Below are positions 28,688-36,801 of a stretch of 49,042 bases of DNA, in pieces. How positions within the stretch are numbered: the first letter of the stretch is position 1; the number at the start of each line of letters is the position of its first letter. Location of the stretch: positions 1-49,042 of the forward strand of contig NZ_CAJYES010000075.1 of NCBI RefSeq assembly GCF_913773995.1. Reading direction: 5' to 3'. The DNA comes from an uncultured Pseudacidovorax sp. GTDB taxonomy: Bacteria; Pseudomonadota; Gammaproteobacteria; Burkholderiales; Burkholderiaceae_C. The notes under the pieces were generated by a model. That model saw only the letters and a list, made by a program, of their open reading frames with translations. It was not told the DNA's origin and did no database searches. A program made the translations under genes and the position numbers.

Positions 28688-29308
28688 ATGACCTCGCCAT
28701 CCCGTGTCAGCGCCGTGCAGTCCGGCCATGGCAGCATCGCCGGCATGCCCGCCGCTCCTCGTCCTGGCCAGTCCACCTGGCCCGCCACGCTCGCCCTGGC
28801 GGCCGCCATGGTGCTGTACGTGGGCGGGCTGCAGCTGTGGGACCAGCTCACTCCGAGCGCGCGGGCCGTGGCCCAGGGGCAGCCGCTCACCATCGGCCCC
28901 GCCCGCTTCGTGCCCGCTCCCGGCTGGCAGATGGACGTGGCCCGCTCGCGGCCCGGCCAGTCCTTGGTGCTGGTCAAGAGCGGCCACAGCTTTTCGGTGC
29001 AGACCGCCGCCTGGCATGGCGACGCCGACGGCCTGCTGCGGCGCGAACAGCGGCTGCTGGAGCGCGGCTACCGCCTGCGCGTGGAAGGCGAGCCCTCGGG
29101 CTTCTTCACCGACTGGGGCCTGCAGGGCACCACCTTCGCCTACTACGGGGCGCGCACGAGCGGCCGGCTGTGGCTGGTGATGGACGAGGCGCGTGCCACC
29201 GTCGTCACCGTCGACTTCTACGGCCCCAACCAGGACACCGACGCCGGCGCGCAGGCGCTGACCGAGGCGCAGGACATGCTGGCCTCGATGGACCTGGGTG
29301 CCGCATGA
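28688..29308 (+). CDS. Membrane-anchored protein of unknown function, coupled to the PrsW-like gene
   Basis: The product is 206 aa. One transmembrane helix spans about residues 31-51 (WPATLALAAAMVLYVGGLQLW), leaving a ~150-aa domain, probably periplasmic, with GPARFVPAPGWQMDV, SFSVQTAAWHGDADGL, GFFTDWGLQGTTFAYYG and a C-terminal LTEAQDMLASMDLG. I do not recognise the family. The ATG at 28688 gives the first sensible start after the repeat array; an in-frame start further up would run through the array. Its stop overlaps the PrsW-like ATG by four bases, so the two proteins probably work together. Confidence 0.7.
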   Translation: MTSPSRVSAVQSGHGSIAGMPAAPRPGQSTWPATLALAAAMVLYVGGLQLWDQLTPSARAVAQGQPLTIGPARFVPAPGWQMDVARSRPGQSLVLVKSGHSFSVQTAAWHGDADGLLRREQRLLERGYRLRVEGEPSGFFTDWGLQGTTFAYYGARTSGRLWLVMDEARATVVTVDFYGPNQDTDAGAQALTEAQDMLASMDLGAA

Positions 29309-30543
29309 GACCGCTTGTCGTGCCGGTCGCGCCTTCACCCGCATCCGCCCATGAGCCCAAGGCCCTGGCGCGCCTGCAGGCCTTCGAGGCCGAGGAGCCC
29401 TTCTTCCAGCCGCGGCGCGCCGCCTTCTGGCTGATGGTGGCGCTGCTGCTGCTCGGGCTGTGGTCCATGGGCCAGCTCTACCTGTCGGGCCTGCGTGTGG
29501 TGCCGGTGGCGGCGCTGCTGGCCACGCTGGCCTGGGCGCTGTATGCGCGCCTGTTCATGGCCGCCTTCGGCGCCATGGACCTGCTGGCGCAGCACCGGCC
29601 CGCGGCCTACGGCCTCGCCTTTGCCTGGGGCGGCCTGGCCGCGCCCACGCTGGCGGCGCCGGCCAACCGCGCCATCCAGAGCCTGGCGGCCAAACAGGTC
29701 TCGCCCGAGTTCGCCGCCACCTGGGGCCCGGCCCTGGCCGGCCCCATCACCGAGGAATTCCTCAAGCTCGCGGGCGTGCTGCTGCTGGTGCAGATGGCGC
29801 GCCGGCAGTTCCGCACCGAGCTGTCGGTGCTCATCGTCGGCGCCATGGCCGGCCTGGGTTTCCAGGTGGTGGAGAACCTGGCGTACACCGTGCGCGCGGC
29901 CATCAACTTCCCGCTGGAGAACCAGGTCTACCCGGTGTTGTGGAACCTGCTGAGCCGCGGCGTGCTGTCGGGCCTGTGGACCCACGCCGCCTTCAGCGCG
30001 GTGGCCGCCTATGGCGTGGCCTGGTACCTGCGGCACACCGAGCGCAGCCGGCCGGTGCGTGTGGGCGTGGCCGTGGCCTGTTTCGGACTGGCCTGGGCCA
30101 TGCACTTCGTCTGGAATTCGCCCTGGCTCGAAAGCTGGTTCCCCAACAGCAGCCTGGGCGTCAGCCTGCTGATGGTGACCAAGGGCCTGCCCCTGCTGCT
30201 GGCCGCGGTCCTGATCTGGCGCGCCGCCACGCGCGAGACCGGTGCCTACCTGCATGCCCAGGCCGAGGCGCTGGTGCCCGAGCGCGACCTGCTGGCCGAC
30301 GACGAGCGCGAGCGCCTGGGCGATCCGCTGGAACGCCTGCGCGCCCGGCGTGCCATCGGCCGCGACTACGGCCGCCGCGCGCGGCGGCTCAAACGCCGGC
30401 TGCAGCGTGAGCAACTGCGGCTGGTGCTCAAGGCCTCCATCTATGGGCGGGGGCGCAGGACGCTGAAGAACGAGCGGCGAATCCGGCGCCTGCGCGAGAC
30501 GCTCGGCGTGCTGATGGAGCCGCGGGTGGGGCGCCTGCCCTGA
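29305..30543 (+). CDS. PrsW-like intramembrane protease
   Basis: The product is 412 aa with several transmembrane helices (first at about 40-60, then 64-90, 155-165 onward). PrsW signatures are PITEEFLKL with Glu150-Glu151, GFQVVENLAY with Glu190, WTHAAFSAV with His227 and WAMHFVW with His267, the conserved acid and histidine set of the PrsW/CPBP-related family. In Bacillus PrsW cleaves an anti-sigma factor; here no target is adjacent except the coupled membrane protein. The C-terminal ~100 residues are cytoplasmic, highly charged and Arg-rich (RRARRLKRRLQREQLRL), longer than in typical PrsW. ATGA overlap with the upstream gene. Confidence 0.87.
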   Translation: MRPLVVPVAPSPASAHEPKALARLQAFEAEEPFFQPRRAAFWLMVALLLLGLWSMGQLYLSGLRVVPVAALLATLAWALYARLFMAAFGAMDLLAQHRPAAYGLAFAWGGLAAPTLAAPANRAIQSLAAKQVSPEFAATWGPALAGPITEEFLKLAGVLLLVQMARRQFRTELSVLIVGAMAGLGFQVVENLAYTVRAAINFPLENQVYPVLWNLLSRGVLSGLWTHAAFSAVAAYGVAWYLRHTERSRPVRVGVAVACFGLAWAMHFVWNSPWLESWFPNSSLGVSLLMVTKGLPLLLAAVLIWRAATRETGAYLHAQAEALVPERDLLADDERERLGDPLERLRARRAIGRDYGRRARRLKRRLQREQLRLVLKASIYGRGRRTLKNERRIRRLRETLGVLMEPRVGRLP

Positions 30544-30577
30544 GGGCGTCAGACCACCGGTGCGGGCGGATGAAAGC

Positions 30578-30603
30578 TTGCCAAACGGCAATGTGACGTT
30601 CAC
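30578..30603. promoter_or_regulatory. Two small palindromes upstream of tctB (possible operator)
   Basis: TTGCC-AAAC-GGCAA (30578-30591) and, two bases on, GTGA-CGT-TCAC (30593-30603) are both perfect inverted repeats, about 100 bp before the tctB ATG. They may be binding sites for a regulator; none is encoded next to tctBA on this strand. Confidence 0.35.
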
Positions 30604-30632
30604 GTGCTGCGCGAAGGGCGCGACCTAACATT

Positions 30633-30684
30633 CTTCGGCACCCCCCAGGGTGGCGGCACTGCGCGATTTTTGGCAGTGCCGAAG
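30633..30684 (+). promoter_or_regulatory. Leader with two mutually exclusive hairpins upstream of tctB
   Basis: CTTCGGCAC (30633-30641) can pair with GTGCCGAAG (30676-30684), while GGCACTG (30655-30661) can pair with CAGTGCC (30674-30680). Both use the same 3' strand, so only one can form. The structure ends 14 bp before the tctB ATG and could hide or expose its ribosome binding site. Structural reading only. Confidence 0.35.
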
Positions 30685-30698
30685 CAACGAAGGAATCC

Positions 30699-31136
30699 AT
30701 GAAGCACAGAGACACGCACGACCTGGTCGGCGGCATCGCCCTGGTCGTCATCGGCGTATTTTTCGGCCTGTATGCCAGCCGCTACACCATGGGCACCGCC
30801 GGCCGCATGGGCCCCGGCTACTTCCCCATCGTCCTGGGCTGGCTGCTCGCGCTGCTGGGCCTGCTGGTGGCGTTGCCGGCGTGGTGGCGGCAGGGTTCGC
30901 CCATCAAGGTGCAGTGGCGCAACCTCGCGACCGCTACTGCCAGCATCGTGCTGTTCGCGGCGCTGCTGCAGACTGCGGGCGTGGTGGTGGCCTCGGTGGC
31001 CACGTCGATGGTGGCGCTGATCCCGGCGTGCATCCCGATGCGGCAGAAGCTGATGGTCTCCGTGGCCGTGGCTGTCCTGACCGTGCTCATCTTCGTGGTC
31101 GGCCTGCAGATGAACGTCCCCACCTGGCCCTGGTAA
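30699..31136 (+). CDS. tctB: Tripartite tricarboxylate transporter small permease TctB
   Basis: The product is 145 aa with about four hydrophobic helices, beginning DLVGGIALVVIGVFFGLYASRY and followed by the family motif GRMGPGYFPIVLGWLLALLG. TctB is the small membrane subunit that pairs with TctA to carry carboxylates delivered by a Bug binding protein. GAAGGAATCC precedes the ATG. The tctA gene starts 9 bp after the stop. No binding protein gene is in this operon, which is unusual because tctC usually leads tctCBA. Confidence 0.93.
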   Translation: MKHRDTHDLVGGIALVVIGVFFGLYASRYTMGTAGRMGPGYFPIVLGWLLALLGLLVALPAWWRQGSPIKVQWRNLATATASIVLFAALLQTAGVVVASVATSMVALIPACIPMRQKLMVSVAVAVLTVLIFVVGLQMNVPTWPW

Positions 31137-31145
31137 GCAAGACCC

Positions 31146-32669
31146 ATGGATCTGGCGAACAACCTTCTTCTCGGGCTCCAGGTGGCGATGGAGCCGATGA
31201 CCCTGGCCTATTGCTTCTTCGGCGTGTTGCTGGGCACCGTCGTCGGCGTGCTGCCGGGCATCGGCGCGCTGGCGGCCATCTCGCTGCTGCTGCCCATCAC
31301 GTACCACATCGAGCCGACGGCGGCCATCATCATGCTGGCGGGCGTGTACTACGGCGCGCAGTACGGCGGCTCCACCGCGGCCATCCTGCTCAACCTGCCG
31401 GGCACGCCGTCGTCGGCCGTCACCTGCCTCGACGGCTACCCCATGGCCCAGAAGGGGCGGGCGGGTCTGGCCCTGTTCATCACCACCATCGCGTCGCTCG
31501 TCGGCGCGATGACGGGCCTGGTGCTGCTGGTGCTGTTCTCGCCGGCCATTGCCGAGATCGGGCTGAGGTTCGGCCCGGCCGAGTTCTTCTCGATGATGGT
31601 GCTCGGCCTGGTGGCCGCCTCGTCCATGAGCATCGGCTCGGCGGCCAAGGGCCTGGCCATGGTGGTGCTGGGGCTGCTGATGGGCATGGTGGGCACCGAC
31701 GTCAATTCGGGCGTCGCCCGCTTCGACTTCGGCATCATCGAACTGACCGACGGCATCAACCTCGTGGCGCTGGCCATGGGCCTGTTCGGCGTGGCCGAGG
31801 TGGTGCGCTGCATCAACTCGCCGGACATGGAGCGCAAGCCCGAGCCGGTGTCGATGAAGTCCATGGTGCCCTCGCGCGCGGAGTTCCGCGAGAGCGTCGC
31901 GCCCATGATGCGCGGCTCCGCCCTCGGCGCGGCGCTGGGTGCGCTGCCGGGCGTGGGCCCGTCCATCGCGGCCTTCATGTCCTATGCCATCGAGAAGCGC
32001 GTGGGCCGCGACCCCAAGGCCTTCGGCAAGGGCGCCATCGCCGGCATCAGCGCGCCCGAGTCGGCCAACAACGCCGCGGCGCAGACCGCCTTCGTGCCGT
32101 CGCTCTCGCTGGGCATTCCGGGCGATGCGGTCATGGCGGTGATGCTGGGCGCGCTGATCATCCACGGCATCCAGCCGGGGCCGATGCTGATCAGCGAACA
32201 GCCGGCGCTCTTCTGGGGCCTGGTCGTGAGCTTCGCGCTGGGCAACATCATGCTGGTGATCCTGAACCTGCCGACCATCGGCATCTGGGTCGCACTGCTG
32301 CGCATTCCCTTTGCCTGGATGTATCCGGCCATCCTCGTCTTCGTGGCGCTCGGTGTGTACAGCGTCAACAACAACGAGTTCGACATCTACATGGTGGCCG
32401 TGCTGGGCGTAGTCGGCTACGCGCTCATGGTTCTGAAGTTCGAGCCCGCGCCGCTGCTGCTGGGCTACATCCTCGGCCCCATGCTCGAAGAGAACCTGCG
32501 CCGCACGCTGCTGCTGTCCCGCGGCGACCCGATGGTGCTCATCGAGCGCCCGATCAGCGGCAGCCTGCTGGGGGTGACGGCGGTAATGCTGGTGTGGACG
32601 ATCTGGAGCACGGTGCGCAGGCAGATCGCCGCAAAGCGGCAGCTGGACCTGGCGGAAGCCGCCGCCTGA
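31146..32669 (+). CDS. tctA: Tripartite tricarboxylate transporter large permease TctA
   Basis: The product is 507 aa, the normal TctA length. Many transmembrane segments are evident and the conserved blocks are GTVVGVLPGIGALAAISLLLP, YYGAQYGGSTAAILLNLPGTPSS, RFDFGIIELTDGINLVALAMG, the second repeat GALPGVGPSIAAFMSYAIEKR and PESANNAAAQTAFVPSLSLGIPG. It forms the main permease with TctB, driven by the ion gradient. It converges on the MarR gene with a 30-bp gap. Its binding partner may be the Bug protein at 35067-36044 or at 24108-25076. Confidence 0.96.
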   Translation: MDLANNLLLGLQVAMEPMTLAYCFFGVLLGTVVGVLPGIGALAAISLLLPITYHIEPTAAIIMLAGVYYGAQYGGSTAAILLNLPGTPSSAVTCLDGYPMAQKGRAGLALFITTIASLVGAMTGLVLLVLFSPAIAEIGLRFGPAEFFSMMVLGLVAASSMSIGSAAKGLAMVVLGLLMGMVGTDVNSGVARFDFGIIELTDGINLVALAMGLFGVAEVVRCINSPDMERKPEPVSMKSMVPSRAEFRESVAPMMRGSALGAALGALPGVGPSIAAFMSYAIEKRVGRDPKAFGKGAIAGISAPESANNAAAQTAFVPSLSLGIPGDAVMAVMLGALIIHGIQPGPMLISEQPALFWGLVVSFALGNIMLVILNLPTIGIWVALLRIPFAWMYPAILVFVALGVYSVNNNEFDIYMVAVLGVVGYALMVLKFEPAPLLLGYILGPMLEENLRRTLLLSRGDPMVLIERPISGSLLGVTAVMLVWTIWSTVRRQIAAKRQLDLAEAAA

Positions 32670-32699
32670 CGCCTGCCGGCGCGCAGGCCGGCGCCGTCA

Positions 32700-33302
32700 T
32701 CAGACGGCGTCGTCCTCGGCCGTCAGTGGCCCCTCCGAGGTCTTGAGCACGTCGAGCACCGTGTCGCACATGGCGTACATCTGGTCCACGAAGGCCGGGC
32801 CCAGGGCCGCTTCGAGTTCCTGGTAGACGGCCTCCATGTCCTCGCTCACATCCGCGAACATCTGGTTGGCCCGCGGCGAGAGCGACACATGCTGCCGGCG
32901 TTGATCGTCCGGGTGCCGCTCGCGCTGCACCAGTCCCATGCCTTCCATGCGCGCGAGCACGCCGCTCAGGCTGGGGCTGGAGATATGGCAGATGGCGCAG
33001 AGCTCCCGCGGCTCCAGCGTGCCGCGCACATGGAGCGCGCGAAGGATGCGGAACTGCTGCTCCGTCAGCCCCGTCTTCTTGAGCACATGGCGGAAGCGGC
33101 CCACGATGGCGGCACGCACCTGCAGCAGCAGCAGGGGAAGGTTGCGCCGCGGCTGCGCGCGGGCTGAAGGGGCGGGGGAGGGTCGACGCTGGCTGCTGCG
33201 CGCGGCGGGCTTGTTCGTCAAGATGCGGCTTCGGTCGGGCGGCCTCCCGATGGGGCGGCCTGCGGGTCGCCCGGATGGTACTGGAGCCCCCTTGCTCAGC
33301 AC
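32700..33302 (-). CDS. MarR family transcriptional regulator (HpaR-like)
   Basis: The product is up to 200 aa. The winged helix spans about residues 78-140: LTEQQFRILRALHVRG, ELCAICHISSPSLSGVLARMEGMG, LVQRERHPDDQRRQHVSLS. RNLPLLLLQVRAAIVGRF just before it is typical of the HpaR (homoprotocatechuate regulator) subgroup. The GTG at 33302 follows the stop of the ThDP-enzyme gene by only 3 bp and would be translationally coupled; a TTG at 33221 is an alternative start that removes a poorly conserved, Pro/Arg-rich stretch. As last gene of the Bug/ThDP operon it probably regulates that operon in response to its aromatic or keto acid substrate. Confidence 0.87.
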   Translation of the reverse strand: MLSKGAPVPSGRPAGRPIGRPPDRSRILTNKPAARSSQRRPSPAPSARAQPRRNLPLLLLQVRAAIVGRFRHVLKKTGLTEQQFRILRALHVRGTLEPRELCAICHISSPSLSGVLARMEGMGLVQRERHPDDQRRQHVSLSPRANQMFADVSEDMEAVYQELEAALGPAFVDQMYAMCDTVLDVLKTSEGPLTAEDDAV

Positions 33303-33305
33303 TCC

Positions 33306-35057
33306 TCAGAGCGGCGCGATACGCGCGTGCAGCAAGGCGCTGCGCCCTTCGTCCAGCGCGCGGATGCAGCGGGCGACGGCCGCCTCGACATCGGCCGGAT
33401 CGACCAACCGCTCGCCATGCGCGCCCGCCGCCTCGGCCACGCCGGCGAAGTCCATGCCGGTGGGCAGCACCGAGGCGTACTCGTCCGTCGCGTAGGCCCG
33501 GCCCTTGGGGTACATGCGCAGGGTGGCTTCCTTCACCGCGGACCAGCCGCCGTTGTCGAGCACGACGGTGAAGATCGGCAGGCCGTACTCCCGCGCCACG
33601 GCCAGCGTGGAGGTGGCATTGCTGAAGTAGAAGGTGCCGTCCCCCACGAAATGCACCACGCGGGCGTCCGGCCGCGCCAGCTTGACGCCCAGCGCCGTGC
33701 CGGCCGAAAAGCCCAGCCCCCCGCCCGGCAGCCCCAGCAGCGTGCCCGGCTCGTTGCGGGGCACCTGGTCGAACACCGTGAGCGTGTTGCGGATGCCTTC
33801 GTTGATCACGGTGTCGCGGCTGTCCAGCGCCCGGTGGATGGCGGCGCACAGGAAGGCCGGGTTGATGGCGCCGCGCTCGCCGGGCGCCTGCGCCGCGGCG
33901 TCGATCCTGCGCTGGCGCTCGGCATGTTCGCGTTCGAGCTTCCTCGTCCGCTCGGCCGCCCGTGCCTCGAAGGCCGGTGTGGCGAGCGACTTCACGGCGT
34001 CGATCAGCTGGGCCAGCAGCAGTTCGCTGTCGCCCTCGACGCGTGCGTGGGTGGCAAAGCCCCACATCGGCATGTCGCGCTTGATGGCGTCGAGGTCCAT
34101 CTGCGCCCACCAGGCGTTCGGGTTGACGCGCGTGGTCTTCGGCACCCAGGGCACGTCGACGTCCAGCATCAGGCCGACGTCGGCCTTCTCTGCGAAGGGC
34201 CCAGGCAGGTAGCCGGCAAAGCAGGGGCTGTCGCGGCGGATGTTCAGGTGCACGCTGTTGAACTCGCACACGCGCATGCCGATGAGCCGCGCCAGCGCGT
34301 CCACCAGGGCGGGCGTGCGCAGATGGCGGCCGGCATAGGCGGTGACCAGCAGCGGGTCTTCGCTGGCCACGAGCTTTTCCGCGATCTGCTGGATCGGCGC
34401 CGGATGCGTGCCGCCGGCCTTGACGGGCCGATGGCTGGCCGCCGGAAAAGGATGCAGCTCCTGCGGCGGGCAGGGCGCGGCCAGCATCTCGCGCGGCAGC
34501 ATCAGGTACACGGGGCCCGGCGGATCGCTCTGCATCACCGAGTGCGCGCGGGCGATGACTTCGGCGGCCATCGATGGCCAGGGCAGCGTGTATTCCCACT
34601 TGACGTAGGGGCGCACCACGCTGCCCTGGTCGAAGGGTTCCTGCACGAAGTGCACATAGGTGTCGCGCCCGCCATCCACCTGGTTGAAGGTGGTGGCCGG
34701 CGCGCGGCCGGCCATCAGCAGCACCGGCACGCGCGCGCGGAACAGGTTGTGCATGGCCATGGCCGAGTTGGCCGTGCCGGCATCCACATGCACCAGCACC
34801 GCCTGGCCGCGGCCGGTGGCGATGGCGTAGCCCCCGGCCATGTGCAGGGCCGTGTTCTCGTGCGGGCAGAGCACCACCTGGGGCAACGTCCGCCCTTGCT
34901 CGCGCCACCGCGCCATCTCTTCGATGAGCGGCGCGTGGTCCGTCCCCAGGTTGCAGAACAGGTATTCGACGCCGTGGTTCAGCAGCGCCTGCAGCAGATG
35001 ATGCGAGGCCGTGTGGGCGGTGGTGTCGTCGTCGTCGGGGGAGCGTTGGAATTCCAT
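33306..35057 (-). CDS. Thiamine-diphosphate-dependent enzyme (acetolactate synthase/decarboxylase superfamily)
   Basis: The product is 583 aa with the three-domain layout of the family. The N-terminal PYR domain has GVEYLFCNLGTDHAPLIE and CPHENTALHMAGGYA with the cofactor-activating Glu67; the central domain follows; the C-terminal PP domain has HFVGDGTFYFSNATSTL with the ThDP/Mg motif GDG at 472-474 and the Asn about eight residues later, then VVLDNGGWSAVK. The family includes acetolactate synthases, oxalyl-CoA and benzoylformate decarboxylases; FAD-type or ADP-binding features that would pick one are not evident. It sits 9 bp after a Bug binding-protein gene and 3 bp before a MarR gene, so its substrate is probably the imported keto acid or its product. 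Confidence 0.88.
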   Translation of the reverse strand: MEFQRSPDDDDTTAHTASHHLLQALLNHGVEYLFCNLGTDHAPLIEEMARWREQGRTLPQVVLCPHENTALHMAGGYAIATGRGQAVLVHVDAGTANSAMAMHNLFRARVPVLLMAGRAPATTFNQVDGGRDTYVHFVQEPFDQGSVVRPYVKWEYTLPWPSMAAEVIARAHSVMQSDPPGPVYLMLPREMLAAPCPPQELHPFPAASHRPVKAGGTHPAPIQQIAEKLVASEDPLLVTAYAGRHLRTPALVDALARLIGMRVCEFNSVHLNIRRDSPCFAGYLPGPFAEKADVGLMLDVDVPWVPKTTRVNPNAWWAQMDLDAIKRDMPMWGFATHARVEGDSELLLAQLIDAVKSLATPAFEARAAERTRKLEREHAERQRRIDAAAQAPGERGAINPAFLCAAIHRALDSRDTVINEGIRNTLTVFDQVPRNEPGTLLGLPGGGLGFSAGTALGVKLARPDARVVHFVGDGTFYFSNATSTLAVAREYGLPIFTVVLDNGGWSAVKEATLRMYPKGRAYATDEYASVLPTGMDFAGVAEAAGAHGERLVDPADVEAAVARCIRALDEGRSALLHARIAPL

Positions 35058-35066
35058 GGGGCGTGG

Positions 35067-36044
35067 TCAGTTGGTCTGCGCGGCGAGGCCAGCGGCCCGC
35101 ACGGCCGGCGCGAAGGCGCTCTGCTCGGCCTGGATGCGCTTGCGGACGGCATCGGGCGCGGCGTAGTCGGCCTCGTGGCCCAGACGCACGAAGGCCTCGC
35201 GCGTGCCGGGGTTGGCGAGTACCTTGTTCAGCTCGGCGGACAGCTTGTCGACCACGGCCCGCGGCGTCTTCGCCGGCGCGTAGAGCGCGAGCCACACCTC
35301 GAACTCGGTGCCCGGAAAGCCGGCCTCGGCCAGGGTCGGCACGTCCGGCAGAAAGGGCGAGCGCTTCTCGGATGCGACGGCCAGCGGGCGCAGCTTGCCG
35401 TCCTGGATCTGCGCGTTGAGCGGCGCCAGGTCGGCCATCACCATCACGGTCCGCCCGGTCACCAGATCGGCGATGGCGGGCGTGAAGCCGTTGTAGGGCA
35501 CGTGGATCATCTTGGCGCCGGCGCGCTGGATCAGCATCTCGGTGCCGATGTGCGCCATCGAGCCGATGCCGTTGCTCGCATAGGCCAGCGCGCCGTCGCG
35601 CGCCTTCGGGTCGGCGAGCAGGTCCTTCGCGCTCTTGTAGGGCTGCGTGGCCGACACCGCGAGGAAGTAGGGCAGGCGCGACACCTGCCCCACCGGCGCG
35701 AAGTCGTTGAGCGGCACGAAGGGCAGCTTGGCCTGCGTGAGCGGCAGCAGCGTCATGGTGGAGCCGCCCGTCAGCAGCAGCGTGTAGCCGTCCGGCGCCG
35801 CGCGCGCCACGGCCTCGGCCGCGATCACGGTGTTGCCGCCGGGCTTGGACTCGACGACGAAGTTCTGGCCCATCGCTGTCCCCAGCGACTGGGCCACGAG
35901 GCGGGCAGCGGCATCCACGCCGCCCCCGGGGGCGTAGGGAATGAGGATGCGCACGGGCTTGGACGGATAGGCCTCCTGGGCCAGGCCGGCCCCCGCGACC
36001 ACGGACAGCGCGACCGCGAGGACGTAACGAAGTAGCTTCACCAT
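35067..36044 (-). CDS. Tripartite tricarboxylate transporter substrate-binding protein (Bug/TctC family)
   Basis: The product is 325 aa. A Sec signal peptide (MVKLLRYVLAVALSVVAGAG, cleavage near residue 22) precedes the Bug domain: PVRILIPYAPGGGVDAAARLV, VVESKPGGNTVIAAE, MIHVPYNGFTPAIADLVTG and LPDVPTLAEAGFPGTEFEVW. It delivers a carboxylated ligand to a TctAB permease. First gene of a minus-strand operon with a ThDP enzyme and a MarR regulator. The tctBA pair lies convergent 2.4 kb away and is a plausible partner. A palindrome at 36093-36106 lies about 50 bp upstream of the ATG. Confidence 0.93.
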   Translation of the reverse strand: MVKLLRYVLAVALSVVAGAGLAQEAYPSKPVRILIPYAPGGGVDAAARLVAQSLGTAMGQNFVVESKPGGNTVIAAEAVARAAPDGYTLLLTGGSTMTLLPLTQAKLPFVPLNDFAPVGQVSRLPYFLAVSATQPYKSAKDLLADPKARDGALAYASNGIGSMAHIGTEMLIQRAGAKMIHVPYNGFTPAIADLVTGRTVMVMADLAPLNAQIQDGKLRPLAVASEKRSPFLPDVPTLAEAGFPGTEFEVWLALYAPAKTPRAVVDKLSAELNKVLANPGTREAFVRLGHEADYAAPDAVRKRIQAEQSAFAPAVRAAGLAAQTN

Positions 36045-36092
36045 GTCTGTCTCCTGAGTCGTGACTGCCTGGGGCGTCGCTCGGGTGGCAGA

Positions 36093-36106
36093 TCACTAAT
36101 ATGTGA
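36093..36106 (-). promoter_or_regulatory. Candidate operator upstream of the Bug/ThDP/MarR operon
   Basis: TCAC-TAATAT-GTGA (36093-36106) is an inverted repeat with an AT-rich centre that stands out in this GC-rich DNA, 49 bp upstream of the ATG. Size and symmetry suit a MarR dimer, and a MarR gene is the third gene of the operon. No experiment or consensus is available to me. Confidence 0.45.
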
Positions 36107-36181
36107 GCGATTTGGGGATGCTAGGGGGGAAGGGGGGGTGGGGGGTCAGCAGTTACCCGGAGGGGGCTTCGCCGCGGCGAT

Positions 36182-36750
36182 GTGCGCGGTGGCCGCTGTG
36201 CGACGGACAGGCGCCTGTTCCCCTTGACGCAGCGGGGGGCCGCCATCGCGTTCCGGATCGTCCCCCTTCACGAGCTTGACGTGGTGCAGCGCAAGCTGGT
36301 GCGTCTGCCGTACAGCGTCCACGTCGCGACAGCCTCACCCGACCCGGTGCTCGGCGATGGCGCCGGCTTTCGGCTCATTACGCACGACACCTCGACCGGC
36401 CAGTTCCCGGACATCGCGTGGCTGAAGAGCCGCTTTCCCAATGCCCGGCCGCTGCTGGCGTCCAACAACGCAACGTGCAAGCTCGCATAAGCAGCCAGGG
36501 CATCGGCATCGCCGTGCTGCCCCAGGTGATGGGCAAGCAGCTGGGCGGCCTGCGCCGGCTGAGCCTGCCGGAAGAGCCGCCCGCCCGGGAGATCTGGATG
36601 GGTTACCGCGACCTGCGGCGGCTGAACCGTCTGCGGACATTCATTGCGATGGTGAATGAGCATTTGGCGGGGCTCCAGGGGGTGAGCTGTGTTTGCCTGC
36701 TGCGTAGTTGGTGCCAGCGTCACAGGGCGAAGATGGCAGTAAGGCGCTGA
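36182..36750 (+). pseudogene. LysR-type regulator remnant (5'-truncated, frameshifted)
   Basis: Two overlapping frames together spell the substrate-binding half of a LysR regulator: first RIVPLHELDVVQRKLVRLPY and FPDIAWLKSRFPNARPLLAS up to about 36475, then in the other frame VQARISSQGIGIAVLPQVMG and EIWMGYRDLRRLNRLRTFIA. Restoring one G after 36475 would join them as NNATVQARISS. The DNA-binding helix-turn-helix and about half the effector domain are missing upstream. The gene is thus both truncated and frameshifted. It marks the left edge of the low-GC accessory segment. Confidence 0.8.
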
Positions 36751-36801
36751 TTTGAGCGCTCTGGGACCGCGGTATGTGGAGCGGTAACGCCTCATCAATT
36801 C

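Noticed and set aside
32554-36096. 1180-codon minus-strand frame and a 902-codon plus-strand frame (33327-36035) over the Bug/ThDP/MarR genes
   Set aside because: Both are shadows. The true genes in other frames have clear signal peptides, ThDP and helix-turn-helix motifs; the shadows show none.
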